64,000 nucleotides of DNA from CAWBVG01 sp963792175. GTDB lineage: Bacteria > Acidobacteriota > Vicinamibacteria > Vicinamibacterales > CAVVIG01. The stretch lies in NCBI GenBank assembly GCA_963792175.1, contig CAWBVG010000030.1, positions 62,001 to 126,000 of the forward strand, given 5' to 3'. The position numbers were made by a program, and so were the translations under genes. Positions 17,179-27,487 of the stretch are shown here, one piece after another. The notes below the pieces were generated by a model. The model was not told the origin of the DNA, searched no databases, and saw only the letters and a program-made list of their open reading frames with translations. Position 1 is the stretch's first letter, and the number at the start of each line of letters is the position of its first letter.

Positions 17179-17857
17179 ATGAATATTCGCCGCGACGACG
17201 GCATGGCGATGGTGATGGCGATGGCAGCCACGCTCCTGACGAGCGCGCTCGGGGTTGCCCTCGTCCTGGCGACGTCTTCGGAGGCGGTCATCGCGGCGAA
17301 CTTTCGCGACCAGGCTGCAGGTGCGTATGCGGCCGAAGCGGCGGTGGAGCGTGCCCTGGACGATCTGGCTGCGGCAGGGAACTGGAATGCCGTCTTGAAC
17401 GGAACCGTGCGATCGACATTCGTCGACGGCGCGCCTGGCGGCATGCGCGTGCTGGCCGATGGTTCGACGATCGATCTCGGGCACGTCGTCAACATGGCGG
17501 ACTGCGACAAAATCCAGCCGTGCGCCGATGCCGACATGGATGCCGTCACGGCGCAGCGTCCGTGGGGGCCGAACAATCCGCGATGGCAGCTGTACGCGTA
17601 TGGCCGCCTGAAGGATCTGTTGCCGAACGAGTCGATCGATTCACCGTACTATGTGAGCGTCCTCGTCGGGCGACGACCCGTCGGAAACGGATGCGCAGCC
17701 GCTCGAGGACGGTCAGGCGGCCGGCGCTGGTATTCTGGTGCTGCGCGCCGAGTCGTTCGGCCCGCGCGGAGTCCACATGAGTGTCGAGATGACGGTCGCG
17801 CGTCCGGCCGCTGGCCAGCCCGGGCTTCGTGTACTGTCGTGGCGCGAGGTTCGATGA
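17179..17857 (+). CDS. Minor pilin / PilX-like pilus assembly protein, one frame break
   Basis: Starts MNIRRDDGMAMVMAMAATLL: a non-canonical leader without the usual G-F-T-L-x-E, as in PilX-family proteins, then ALVLATSSEAVIAANFRDQAAGAYAAEAAVERA. The frame is lost at GGG 17668-17670; with one G fewer it continues VLVGDDPSETDAQPLEDGQ to LRVLSWREVR and stops at 17857, overlapping the next ATG by 4 bases. Corrected length 225. The ATGA overlap restored by this correction is strong support for it. Confidence 0.8.
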
Positions 17858-18768
17858 GCGGCTACGTCGTCTGTCCGGCGTGTGGTTCCCGAATGAAGGC
17901 CGGCCGCGGTCATTGCCTGCGGTGCTTCGAAACGCTGCCGGTTGACGCCCCGGAGGCGCCGCAGCCGTGGCTCTCGCAAGGCAGAACGCTCATCGTCGGC
18001 GTCGTGTTGACCCTTGCCGCGCTGCTGCTCAGTGCCGTCATCTGGGAGCGCGCAACGCCCCCGGTGGACGACATCGCGCGCCCTGCGGCGTCGACGCCGA
18101 AAACGCCCGCGCCCGCGCAACTGCCAACCGCGGCGGCTGTGCCCGGCGAAACATCGGTTGCAGGCTCCGGTCGGCCGCCCATCCTCGAACCGGGCTTCGT
18201 CAGAGGGCCGCGCGCGGAGAGCGTGTCACCGGCCGATCCGGCGGCAGCGCAAATCGCGTACGAGAAAGCGCTCGTCCAGCGTCCCGATGACGCCGAGACG
18301 TTGAACAAGCTGGGCCAGGTGCTGGTCGCTCTCGGCAAGATCGACGAGGCCTTGCCGCGCTTCGAGCGCGCGGCGGCGGTTGCGCCCGACAAATGGCTGT
18401 ATCACTTCAACCAGGCTCACGCCGCAAGCCAACTCCTGCTGTGGGATCGCGCGGTGGCGGAATACCGGCGCGCCAGCGCCATCCAGGCCGGCGATCAGGC
18501 GACGCAGTTCGACCTCGCGCTGGCGCTGCACAAGAAGGGCGACGAGGCGGCGGCGATTCCGGAGTTCGAGAAGGCGATCACGCTCGCGCCCTCGGACGCC
18601 CGGGCGCACTTGGGGCTGGCCATTGCCCTCGAACGGAACGGTCGGATGTCAGACGCGATACGCAGCTACCGGCGGTTTCTGGAACTGGAACCAGGATCGC
18701 CCGATGCGGAGAAGCTCAGGGGGTATCTGGACTCGTTCGACAGAGCCCAGCCGGCTTCGAATCGTTAA
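17854..18768 (+). CDS. Zinc-ribbon, single-pass TPR protein
   Basis: 304 residues. A zinc ribbon (CPACGSRMKAGRGHCLRC, residues ~6-23) precedes one membrane helix (LIVGVVLTLAALLLSAVIW, ~48-66), a Pro/Ala linker and about four tetratricopeptide repeats (PDDAETLNKLGQVLVALGK onward). TPR proteins such as PilF/Tgl help pilus secretin assembly, but those are lipoproteins and this one is not, so only a scaffold role in the pilus operon is inferred. Last clear member of the sigma54-driven operon. Confidence 0.78.
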   Translation: MSGYVVCPACGSRMKAGRGHCLRCFETLPVDAPEAPQPWLSQGRTLIVGVVLTLAALLLSAVIWERATPPVDDIARPAASTPKTPAPAQLPTAAAVPGETSVAGSGRPPILEPGFVRGPRAESVSPADPAAAQIAYEKALVQRPDDAETLNKLGQVLVALGKIDEALPRFERAAAVAPDKWLYHFNQAHAASQLLLWDRAVAEYRRASAIQAGDQATQFDLALALHKKGDEAAAIPEFEKAITLAPSDARAHLGLAIALERNGRMSDAIRSYRRFLELEPGSPDAEKLRGYLDSFDRAQPASNR

Positions 18769-18839
18769 AGCCCGGTCTGCGGGTGTCTCTGCTGGAACGT
18801 GGCGCTCGGACCGATACTTCAATCAGTCTCAGTGTTGTC

Positions 18840-19434
18840 ATGCGTGCACACCATTTCACTGTCCTGACGGCGGCCGCCGTCCTCTTGACTGCGATGACTG
18901 CGCAGGCGCAATCGCTGGCCGACGTGGCCAGGAAAGAAGAAGAGCGCCGCAAAGCCCATCCTGAAGCGGCGAAGGTCTACACCAACAAGGACCTGAACGC
19001 CGCGCCGGCCCCGTCAACCCCGGCCGGCGGCACAAAGGACACAAAGGATACAAAGGACGCAAAGGATCGCAAAGGACGCGAAAGACACGAAGGACCCCAA
19101 GGACGCCAAGGATCCGAAGGCAGCGACCGACGCGAACGGGAAGGAGCCGGCCAAGGACAAGGCCTACTGGTCCGGGCGCCTCAAGAAACTGCAGGATCAG
19201 CTCGAGCAGAACCAGATGCTGGTCGACGCGATGCAGACGCGCATCAACGCGCTCAACACCGATTTCGTGAATCGCGACGATCCGGCGCAGCGATCGGTGA
19301 TCGAGCGCGATCGGCAGAAAGCACTGTCGGAGCTTACCCGCCTGAAGCAAGCCGTCGTCGACGGCAAGAAGGCCGTCGCCGACCTCGAAGAAGAAGCGCG
19401 CCGCGCGGGCGTTCCGCCCGGCTGGTTACGCTGA
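18840..19434 (+). CDS. Periplasmic Lys-Asp repeat and coiled-coil protein, frame break inside the repeat
   Basis: Signal peptide MRAHHFTVLTAAAVLLTAMTAQA. A Lys-Asp tract follows, made of KDT, KDA and KDP units and encoded by ACAAAGGAC words (19031-19130), then a charged coiled coil (QLEQNQMLVDAMQTRINALN) ending PGWLR. The frame slips once at 19061-19080; the downstream frame reads KDAKDTKDPKDAKDPKAATD, so the tract continues across the slip. Corrected length 197. I do not recognise the family; small acidobacterial proteins of this shape are usually hypothetical. It lies between the pilus operon and the regulator gene. Confidence 0.65.
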
Positions 19435-19481
19435 CGCTTCGGCATGCGCACCGCCTTCCCGAGCGCGGTCGTAGCGTGAGC

Positions 19482-20889
<1,408 letters not shown>

Positions 20890-20900
<11 letters not shown>

Positions 20901-21987
20901 AGCCGACTTTCTTCAACGCCGCCTTCACTTCCTTCTCGGTGACATCGTCGACAATCGTGGTCGCGCCGATCGCCGTCGGCAGCACGAAGTGCAGCCGTCC
21001 GGACACGATCTTCTTGTCGTGCTGCATGGCCTCCACGATCTGGGTCACCGCGATGTCGGCGATGGGGGGCAGGGGACCGAGGCTCGTCACCAGGTCGGCG
21101 AGCGCCTGTCGGGCGTGGTCGGCGAGCGCGCCGCGCGCCGCCGCCAGCTCGGAGGCGACCAGCATGCCGTAGCCGACCGCCTCGCCATGGCGATAGCGGC
21201 GGTATTTCGTGACCGCTTCAATCGCGTGTCCGGCGGTATGGCCGAAATTCAGGATCCGTCTCGGGCCGGCTTCGCGTTCGTCCGCGGAGACCACGTCGGC
21301 CTTGATGCGGCACGACTCGCTGATGATGGCGGTGAGCGCTTCCGGCGCCCTGGCGAAAATCGCCTTCCGCTCCTTGCCGATCCGGTCGAAGAGCGCCGCG
21401 CTCGACGTCATTCCATACTTGATCACCTCGTACAGCCCGGCGCGGAACTCTCGCCGCGGCAGCGTGCCGAGCACCGCCGGGTCGATGACGACGGCGTGCG
21501 GCTGGTAGAAGGAGCCGATCATGTTCTTGCCGAGCGGATGGTTGACGCCGACCTTGCCGCCGATCGCGCTGTCGACCTGCGCCAGCAGCGTGGTCGGGAC
21601 GTGCACCAGCGCAATCCCGCGCAGGTAGGTCGCGGCGGCGAAGCCCGCCATGTCGCCGATGACGCCGCCGCCGAACGTGATCAGGGTGGATGAGCGGTCG
21701 GCCTTCGCGGTGACCAGCGCGTCGTAGATGCGCGTGACGGTCGCGAGCTGCTTGTAGCGCTCGCCGTCAGGGACGAGGATCGGCTCCGCGGGCGTGCCGC
21801 TGCCGTTGAGCGCCCGCGTCAGCTCGTTGCCATGGAGCCGCCAGACCAGAGGGCTCGAGACCACGAATCGACGTCCAGGGGCGCGCGCGTCGTCGAGTGC
21901 GCGGCCCAGGCCATCGATGGCGCCATTGGCGATCGTCACGGGATAGGCGCGCGACGGCGTCGCGACCTCGAGGCGGACGGGCTCCAT
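20890..21987 (-). CDS. aroB: 3-dehydroquinate synthase
   Basis: 365 residues, normal for AroB. It turns DAHP into 3-dehydroquinate in the shikimate pathway using NAD and a metal. Seen: GGGVIGDMAGFAAATYLRG (NAD-binding), PTTLLAQVDSAIGGKVGVNH and GLYEVIKYGM, and metal-ligand motifs around LNFGHTAGHAIE and YRHGEAVGYGM. Divergent from nadB with 29 bases between start codons, convergent with the regulator gene. Cytoplasmic; complete. Confidence 0.96.
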
Positions 21988-22016
21988 GAAAAGTGCTTTG
22001 GTAGGATAGCACCCAG

Positions 22017-23568
22017 GTGGTCGACTTTCTCGTGGTCGGCGGCGGCGTCGCGGGCCTGCGCGCCGCGATCGGTCTTGCCCCCGCAGGACGCGTCCTGATT
22101 CTTACCAAAGCCGAACCCGCGGAAAGCAACACCGGATACGCGCAGGGCGGTATCGCGGCTGCGATCGGCGGCGACGACACGCCGGCGTTGCACGCCCGCG
22201 ACACGATTCGCGCCGGCGACGGTCTGTGCGACGAGGCGGCGGTGCAGGTCCTGGTGGAGCAGGGACCTGCGTACGTGCGCGAACTGCTGGCCTGGGGCGC
22301 CCGCTTCGACCGCGACGCCGGCGGCCAACCGGCGCTCGGCCGCGAGGCGGCCCACAGCGTGCGGCGTGTGCTGCATGCCGGCGACGCCACCGGCCGCGAG
22401 ATCGGCCGCGTCTTGTGGGAGCGCGCGCGGGCGCTGCCCTCGATCGCGACGATCGACCACGCGCTGGTGACGGAACTCGTCGTCCAGCAGGGCCGCGTGA
22501 CCGGCGTTCGGTATGTTGACGCCGCCGGAGTGTCGCACGAGATGCGTGCGGCGGCGACCCTGCTCGCGACCGGCGGCGCCGGCCAGGTGTTTCGCGAGAC
22601 GACCAATCCAGTCGTGGCGACGGGCGACGGGATCGCGCTCGCCTACGACGCCGGTGCGCGCGTCGCCGATCTCGAGTTCATCCAGTTCCATCCCACGGCG
22701 CTCGACGTGGCGGGCGCCCCTCGATTTCTCATTTCCGAGGCGCTGCGGGGAGAAGGCGCGCGGCTGGTCAACGCGCGCGGCGATGCGTTCATGTCCGCGT
22801 ACGATCCGGCGGGCGATCTGGCGCCTCGCGACATCGTCGCCCGCGGCATCGCGCGCGAGGTCGAGCGCACGGGCGGCCCGGTCCACCTCACGCTCAATCA
22901 CCTCGATCCGGACTACGTCACGAAAAGGTTTCCGACGATCGCCGCGACCCTCCGTGACATCGGCCTCGATCTCGCGCGCGATCCGATCCCGGTCGGACCG
23001 GCGGCGCACTACATCATGGGCGGCGTCGAGACGGACGACTGGGGCCGCACATCGCTCGAGGGGCTCTTCGCGGCCGGTGAGGTGGCGTGCACCGGCGTTC
23101 ACGGGGCCAACCGGCTCGCGAGCAACTCGCTTCTGGAAGGACTCGTATTCGGCGCCCGCGCCGCGATGGCGATGCAGGAAGCGCCGCGGGCGGCATCGCT
23201 GACGACAGGATCGTGTAGGGGCTAGGGACTTGGGGCTAGCTGATTCGCGTTCCGACTCGCGACAGCTAGCCCCTAGCCCCCAGCCCCTGAACCCGACGGA
23301 GATCCGCGATCTGATGTGGCGGCGCGCCGGTCTTTTCCGCGATCGAGCCGGTCTCGAGGAAGCGGTCGCAACGCTGGAGGCGGCCTCGGCCGTCGTTCAC
23401 CCGGATACGCCCGACGGACAGAGCCTCCGTCGTCTGACGACTGTTTCGCGTCTGATCGCGCGCGCGGCGCTCCGCCGGGAAGAAAGCCGCGGCGCCCACT
23501 ACCGCGCGGACTATCCACGGCGCGACGATGCACGGTGGCAGCGCCACATCGTCGATAGTCTTCGATAA
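22017..23568 (+). CDS. nadB: L-aspartate oxidase, interrupted by a word-repeat element and one extra base
   Basis: First enzyme of de novo NAD synthesis (aspartate to iminoaspartate, FAD-dependent). N-terminal FAD site DFLVVGGGVAGLRAAIGL, then SNTGYAQGGIAAAIG, FIQFHPTAL and the EVACTGVHGANRLASNSLLE signature. The frame ends at a TAG (23223) just after residue 400, yet the C-terminal helical domain (NPTEIRDLMWRRAGLFRDR to WQRHIVDSLR) follows in another frame. Removing one G from 23218-23221 joins them into ~516 residues, a normal NadB length. Between the two domains lie ~25 codons made of TAGCCCC words (23218-23287). GTG start. Confidence 0.9.
23218..23287 (+). repeat. TAGCCCC-word inverted repeat inside nadB
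   Basis: Left arm 23218-23242 (GGGGCTAGGGACTTGGGGCTAGCTG as two joined words) is complementary to 23263-23287 at 22 of 25 positions, with a 20-base loop. GCGACAGCTAGCCCC at 23259-23273 occurs identically at 12177-12191. After correcting one G it is translated as a linker between the FAD and helical domains of NadB. Confidence 0.8.
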
Positions 23569-23625
23569 AATAGATCCTTTGTGTCCGCTGTCGCCCTTGG
23601 TGTCCTTGTCTGCTGAAAGAAACCG

Positions 23626-25077
23626 ATGCCCAAACCCGAGAAGGACTCGTTCGTCACGGAAATCACGCCTCGCTCGCAGGATTTCTCCCGGTGGTATCTC
23701 GACGTGGTCCGGCGTGCTGAGCTCGCCGACTACTCGCCGGTGAAAGGCTGCATGGTCATCCGGCCGTACGGCTACGCCATCTGGGAGCTGATCCAGCAGG
23801 CGCTCGACCGGCGGATCAAGGCGACCGGTCACGTGAACGCCTACTTCCCGCTGTTCATCCCCAACAGTCTGCTCACCAAAGAGGCGGAGCACGTCGAGGG
23901 TTTCTCGCCGCAGGTGGCCTACGTCACGCACGCCGGCGGCGAAGAGCTCGAGGAAAAGCTCGTGGTGCGCCCGACGTCAGAGGCGATCATCGGAACGATG
24001 TACGCGAAGTGGGTGCAGTCGTGGCGCGACTTGCCGATTCTCATCAATCAGTGGGCGAACGTCGTCCGCTGGGAGAAGGTCACGCGTCCCTTCCTTCGGA
24101 CGACCGAGTTCCTGTGGCAGGAAGGGCACACCGCGCACGAAACGGAAACCGAAGCCGAAGAGGAAACGCTGAAGATTCTGCACCTCTACAAGGAGACCGT
24201 CGAGACGGAGATGGCGGTGCCGGTCGTCAAGGGGCTCAAGAGCGAGAGCGAGAAATTTGCCGGCGCGCTGCGCACCTACTCCATCGAGGCGCTGATGGGC
24301 GACGGTCGCGCCCTGCAGGCGGGCACGTCGCACAACCTGGGGCAGAACTTCGCGAAGGCCTTCGACATCACCTTTCAGGCGCGGGACAAGTCCGTTCAGC
24401 ACGTCTGGGGCACGTCGTGGGGCATGACCACCCGGCTGATCGGCGCCGCGATCATGGTGCATGGCGACGACAGCGGGCTCGTGCTGCCGCCGCGGATCGC
24501 GCCGTATCAGGTGGTCATCGTGCCGATCGGCCGCGACGACTGGCGCGAGAAAGTGCTGCCGAAGGCGCAGGACATCCAGCGCGAGCTCGTGGCCGCCGGC
24601 ATCCGCGTCACCATCGACGAGCGCGACGAGCGTCCCGGCTGGAAGTTCGCCGAATGGGAGCTTCGCGGCGTGCCGCTGCGCCTCGAGATCGGCCCGAAGG
24701 ACATCGAGAAGTCGGCGGTGCTGATCGCCCGTCGTGACACGCGCGAGAAGCAGAGCATACCGATGGATGGCCTGGCGGCCCGCCTTCGCGAGCTGCTCGA
24801 CGACGTGCAGAGCACGCTGTTCACGCGCGCCGTGCAATTTCGCGACGAGCACACGCAGCGCGTGGCTGATTACGACGCCTTCAAGCAGACGATGGACGGC
24901 CGGCCGGGCTTCATCATCGCGCCGTGGTGCGGGGCGGCCGACTGCGAAACCCAGATCAAGAACGACACGCAGGCGACGATCCGGAACATGCCGCTCAACC
25001 GTCAGGCGCCGTCAGGGACATGCATTCGCTGCGACCGGCCGGCGACCGCGGAGGCGTGGTTCGCGAAGGCGTACTGA
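23626..25077 (+). CDS. proS: Prolyl-tRNA synthetase, eukaryotic/archaeal-like (ProS3) type
   Basis: 483 residues, class II. Lacks the editing insertion domain of the E. coli type. Motif 2 region NVVRWEKVTRPFLRTTEFLWQEGHTAH, motif 3 region MTTRLIGAAIMVHGDD, an anticodon-binding domain (PYQVVIVPIGRDDWREKVLP), and a C-terminal zinc-like segment with Cys in WCGAADCE and CIRC, ending in ...AKAY, as in ProS3. Charges tRNA-Pro. The gap before it (23569-23625) holds a reversed ACAAAGGACAC word. Convergent with the HEAT-repeat gene, whose 3' end overlaps it. Confidence 0.95.
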   Translation: MPKPEKDSFVTEITPRSQDFSRWYLDVVRRAELADYSPVKGCMVIRPYGYAIWELIQQALDRRIKATGHVNAYFPLFIPNSLLTKEAEHVEGFSPQVAYVTHAGGEELEEKLVVRPTSEAIIGTMYAKWVQSWRDLPILINQWANVVRWEKVTRPFLRTTEFLWQEGHTAHETETEAEEETLKILHLYKETVETEMAVPVVKGLKSESEKFAGALRTYSIEALMGDGRALQAGTSHNLGQNFAKAFDITFQARDKSVQHVWGTSWGMTTRLIGAAIMVHGDDSGLVLPPRIAPYQVVIVPIGRDDWREKVLPKAQDIQRELVAAGIRVTIDERDERPGWKFAEWELRGVPLRLEIGPKDIEKSAVLIARRDTREKQSIPMDGLAARLRELLDDVQSTLFTRAVQFRDEHTQRVADYDAFKQTMDGRPGFIIAPWCGAADCETQIKNDTQATIRNMPLNRQAPSGTCIRCDRPATAEAWFAKAY

Positions 25078-26180
25078 CACAGGCGGGATGGGCGGGTAGG
25101 CGGGATGGGCAGGAATCTTCTACCGTTTCATTCTTCCAATCCCTCCAGCCCCTCCAGCCTCCTGCCCCTGCTGCCGACAGGCGTTCCAGCGCCCCCGGCC
25201 ACCGCTGTTCGACGCGCCGCAGAGCGGCGTGGCGCTTCGTGAGACGTTCCCTCGCGACGATCGCCTGAAACGCCTGCGCCAGATGATCCCGCCACCACGC
25301 GTCGCGCGCGTCCGTGTGCGCGCGGACGATCGCCTCGAGGCAGGACGCATCGCCGGCAAGCGACAGCGCCGTCAGGAATTCGACTGGCAGCGGCGTGCGC
25401 GACCGCTCGAGCGACTCCCTCAGGTCGTAGACGCCAAGCCGGCTGCCCCGTTCAGCGAGCGCGACGTGCGCCGACGCCCGGACCGGCGCCCAATTGTCGC
25501 CGCGCCGGCCGCCGGCGGTCGAACCCTCGCGATCGCGGACGCGTTCGACGATTTTCAGCAGGTGCGGCAGCGGCGCGATGCCGCCGGCCTGCACGATGGC
25601 CAGCCGGATCGCGTCCGGATCGTCCGGCAGTCCCTCGTTGGCGGCCTGGGCGAGCGCGTCGAGCGGATCGCGCTCGGTCAAACGCTGCGCGGGCGGCGCG
25701 GCGGCCGCGCCGCGAATGGCTTGGCTGGGATCGGCCGACAGCGATTTCAGAAGCGGCGCGATCGTCGTGGCCTCGAGATCCCGTAACGCCCGCAGCGCCG
25801 CCAGACGGACCGGCTCGGGCCGGCGGCGGTCCAGGGTGACCGCCGTGAGCCGGTCGACCGCCGCCGCTGCCCGCGCGCTCCGGACGAACAGCCGCACGAC
25901 GGCGATCGCGGCGATCGCGACGCCCTGATCCGCATCCGCGAGGGCCGTGCAGCGCCGGCTCGAACGCGCGAGGATCGGCGATGCCTTCGAGTGTCCGGAA
26001 CGCCGCGCTTCTCGCGGGGCCCGCGGCGGTTGACGCGGCCAGCGTGGCGACGCGTTCGACCGCGCGCGCCCCCAGCACGGTGAGCCGCGCGATCGCCGCC
26101 TCGCGCTTGACGGCATCCGCCGACGCGAGGTCCGTCACGAGCGCGTCAATCTGCCTGGAGGAAGAGGCCTTGATGGCCAC
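24995..26180 (-). CDS. HEAT-repeat protein, one frame break, uncertain C-terminus
   Basis: GTG start 15 bases after tatC. Repeated helical pairs (AIARLTVLGARAVERVATLA, VRLAALRALRDLEATTIAPL, APVRASAHVALAERGSR) are HEAT/armadillo-like, a protein-interaction scaffold. One extra base in GGG 25942-25944 splits it; the corrected protein is up to ~394 residues. The last ~60 codons run through GGATGGGCGGG/CCTCCAGCCCC words at 25080-25190 and into the 3' end of proS, so the true end may be near 25190. Downstream of tatA-tatC; no specific function recognised. Confidence 0.65.
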
Positions 26181-26195
26181 GGCGGAAATCAGGAA

Positions 26196-27017
26196 TTACG
26201 AATTCGTGTCGTCCGCGCCGCGCTTGGGTCCGACCACCCATGCGATGACGATGCTCAGAAGATAGAGCCCGACCATCGGTGCCGCGAAGATCGCCTGCGT
26301 CATCATGTCGCCGGTCGGCGTGATGACGGCGGCCGCGATGAAGATGAGCAGGAACGCGTACTTGAATTGGGCGATCAGGAACCGCGCGGTGACCAGCCGC
26401 AGCTTCGCGAGAAAGAAGACAACGGTCGGCATCTGAAACACGATGCCCATGCCGAGCAGCATCTTCGTGTAGAGCCCGAACACGTCCTCGAGCTTCGGCA
26501 TGAACGCCAAGTCCGGAGTGTTGAAGCTGGCGAAGAACGACATCATGAACGGGAACGACACGTAGTGGTTGAATGCGGCGCCGGCCACGAATCCAACCGT
26601 CGTGAAAAAGACAAACGGATACGCCATCCGCTTCTCGTTCGAGTACAGGCCGGGCGCGATGAACATCCAGACCTGATACATGATGAACGGCGCGGCGACA
26701 ACGACGCCCGCGATCAAGGCGACGGTGATGTAGAGCGAGAACGCTTCGCCCGGCTGCGTGTAAATCAGCTTGACGCCAGGCGGCAGCGCCCGGCGCGTCG
26801 GCGCGAGAATGAAATTGAAGATCGGCTGGATCCAGTAGAACGTCGCGAGAATGCCGAACGCCACCGCCAGACACGACCGGACGATCCGTTTCCGGAGCTC
26901 GTCGAGATGCTCCAGAAACGACATCTTCGCCCCCGGCGCTAGGGGGTCGTCGTCTTCGTCGTTCGTGGCAAGCGCATGGGCCCCCGACTGGGGGCCTGGA
27001 AAGGGCACCAGGGCCAT
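26196..27017 (-). CDS. tatC: Twin-arginine translocase subunit TatC
   Basis: 273 residues with an N-terminal cytoplasmic tail and the signature SFLEHLDELRKRIVRS before the first of six membrane helices; FIMYQVWMFIAPGLY and FVFFTTVGFVAGAAF mark the core. TatC binds the twin-arginine signal and assembles with TatA to export folded proteins. It is 12 bases after tatA, in one operon under the promoter at 27391-27420. Confidence 0.96.
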   Translation of the reverse strand: MALVPFPGPQSGAHALATNDEDDDPLAPGAKMSFLEHLDELRKRIVRSCLAVAFGILATFYWIQPIFNFILAPTRRALPPGVKLIYTQPGEAFSLYITVALIAGVVVAAPFIMYQVWMFIAPGLYSNEKRMAYPFVFFTTVGFVAGAAFNHYVSFPFMMSFFASFNTPDLAFMPKLEDVFGLYTKMLLGMGIVFQMPTVVFFLAKLRLVTARFLIAQFKYAFLLIFIAAAVITPTGDMMTQAIFAAPMVGLYLLSIVIAWVVGPKRGADDTNS

Positions 27018-27029
27018 GACAGATGCGGC

Positions 27030-27347
27030 TTAGGCGCTGTGGTGGTCGGCCGTTCGCGCCGGGATCGGTTCTTCGACCGCCGGTGCTGTAGCCGCCGTCG
27101 GCGCGGCTGCTGCGGCCGCCGCAGCCTGCGCTGCAGCCTTCGCCTTCGATTCCTCGAGAGCCGTCCGTTGTTCGTCGAGCCGGATTTCCTCTTCCAGCGT
27201 GCTCTTCAGCTCGTTCGAGGCGCGCTTGAATTCAGCCAAGCTCTTGCCGAGGGAACGGCCCAGTTCCGGCAGCTTCCGAGGCCCGAAAATGATCAACGCG
27301 ATCACGAAAATGATGATCAGCTCGGGCATTCCAATGGAACCAAACAT
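27030..27347 (-). CDS. tatA: Sec-independent translocase TatA/TatB
   Basis: 105 residues from the ATG at 27347. Starts MFGSIGMPELIIIFVIALIIFG, one membrane helix, then the hinge GPRKLPELGRSLGKSLAEFK and an amphipathic helix, followed by an Ala-rich tail ending in HHSA. No second tatA/B gene is visible, so it may serve both roles with TatC. Directly followed by tatC. Confidence 0.93.
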   Translation of the reverse strand: MFGSIGMPELIIIFVIALIIFGPRKLPELGRSLGKSLAEFKRASNELKSTLEEEIRLDEQRTALEESKAKAAAQAAAAAAAAPTAATAPAVEEPIPARTADHHSA

Positions 27348-27390
27348 AGGTCTCCTACTTTCACTGACGGGGGCGGGGCGGTTCACCGCC

Positions 27391-27420
27391 ATTATAGGAA
27401 CCGCCGACCGGGCGGGTCAA
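27391..27420 (-). promoter_or_regulatory. Sigma70 promoter of tatA-tatC
   Basis: On the minus strand TTGACC (27420-27415), 18-base spacer, TATAAT (27396-27391), a perfect -10. The predicted start is near 27384, ~37 bases before tatA. The leader contains the small hairpin GGCGGTGAACCGCC. Confidence 0.78.
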
Positions 27421-27452
27421 GGTAATCCGCGCCGGCCGATGCCCAGAAGTCG

Positions 27453-27481
27453 TTGCTCATAAGGAAGTTATCTGCTACGAT
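27453..27481 (+). promoter_or_regulatory. Promoter of the CtpA-type protease
   Basis: TTGCTC (27453-27458), 17-base spacer, TACGAT (27476-27481) with an extended TG one base upstream. The ATG is at 27488, so transcription would start at or next to the start codon, implying a leaderless or near-leaderless mRNA. Confidence 0.5.
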
Positions 27482-27487
27482 GCTATC

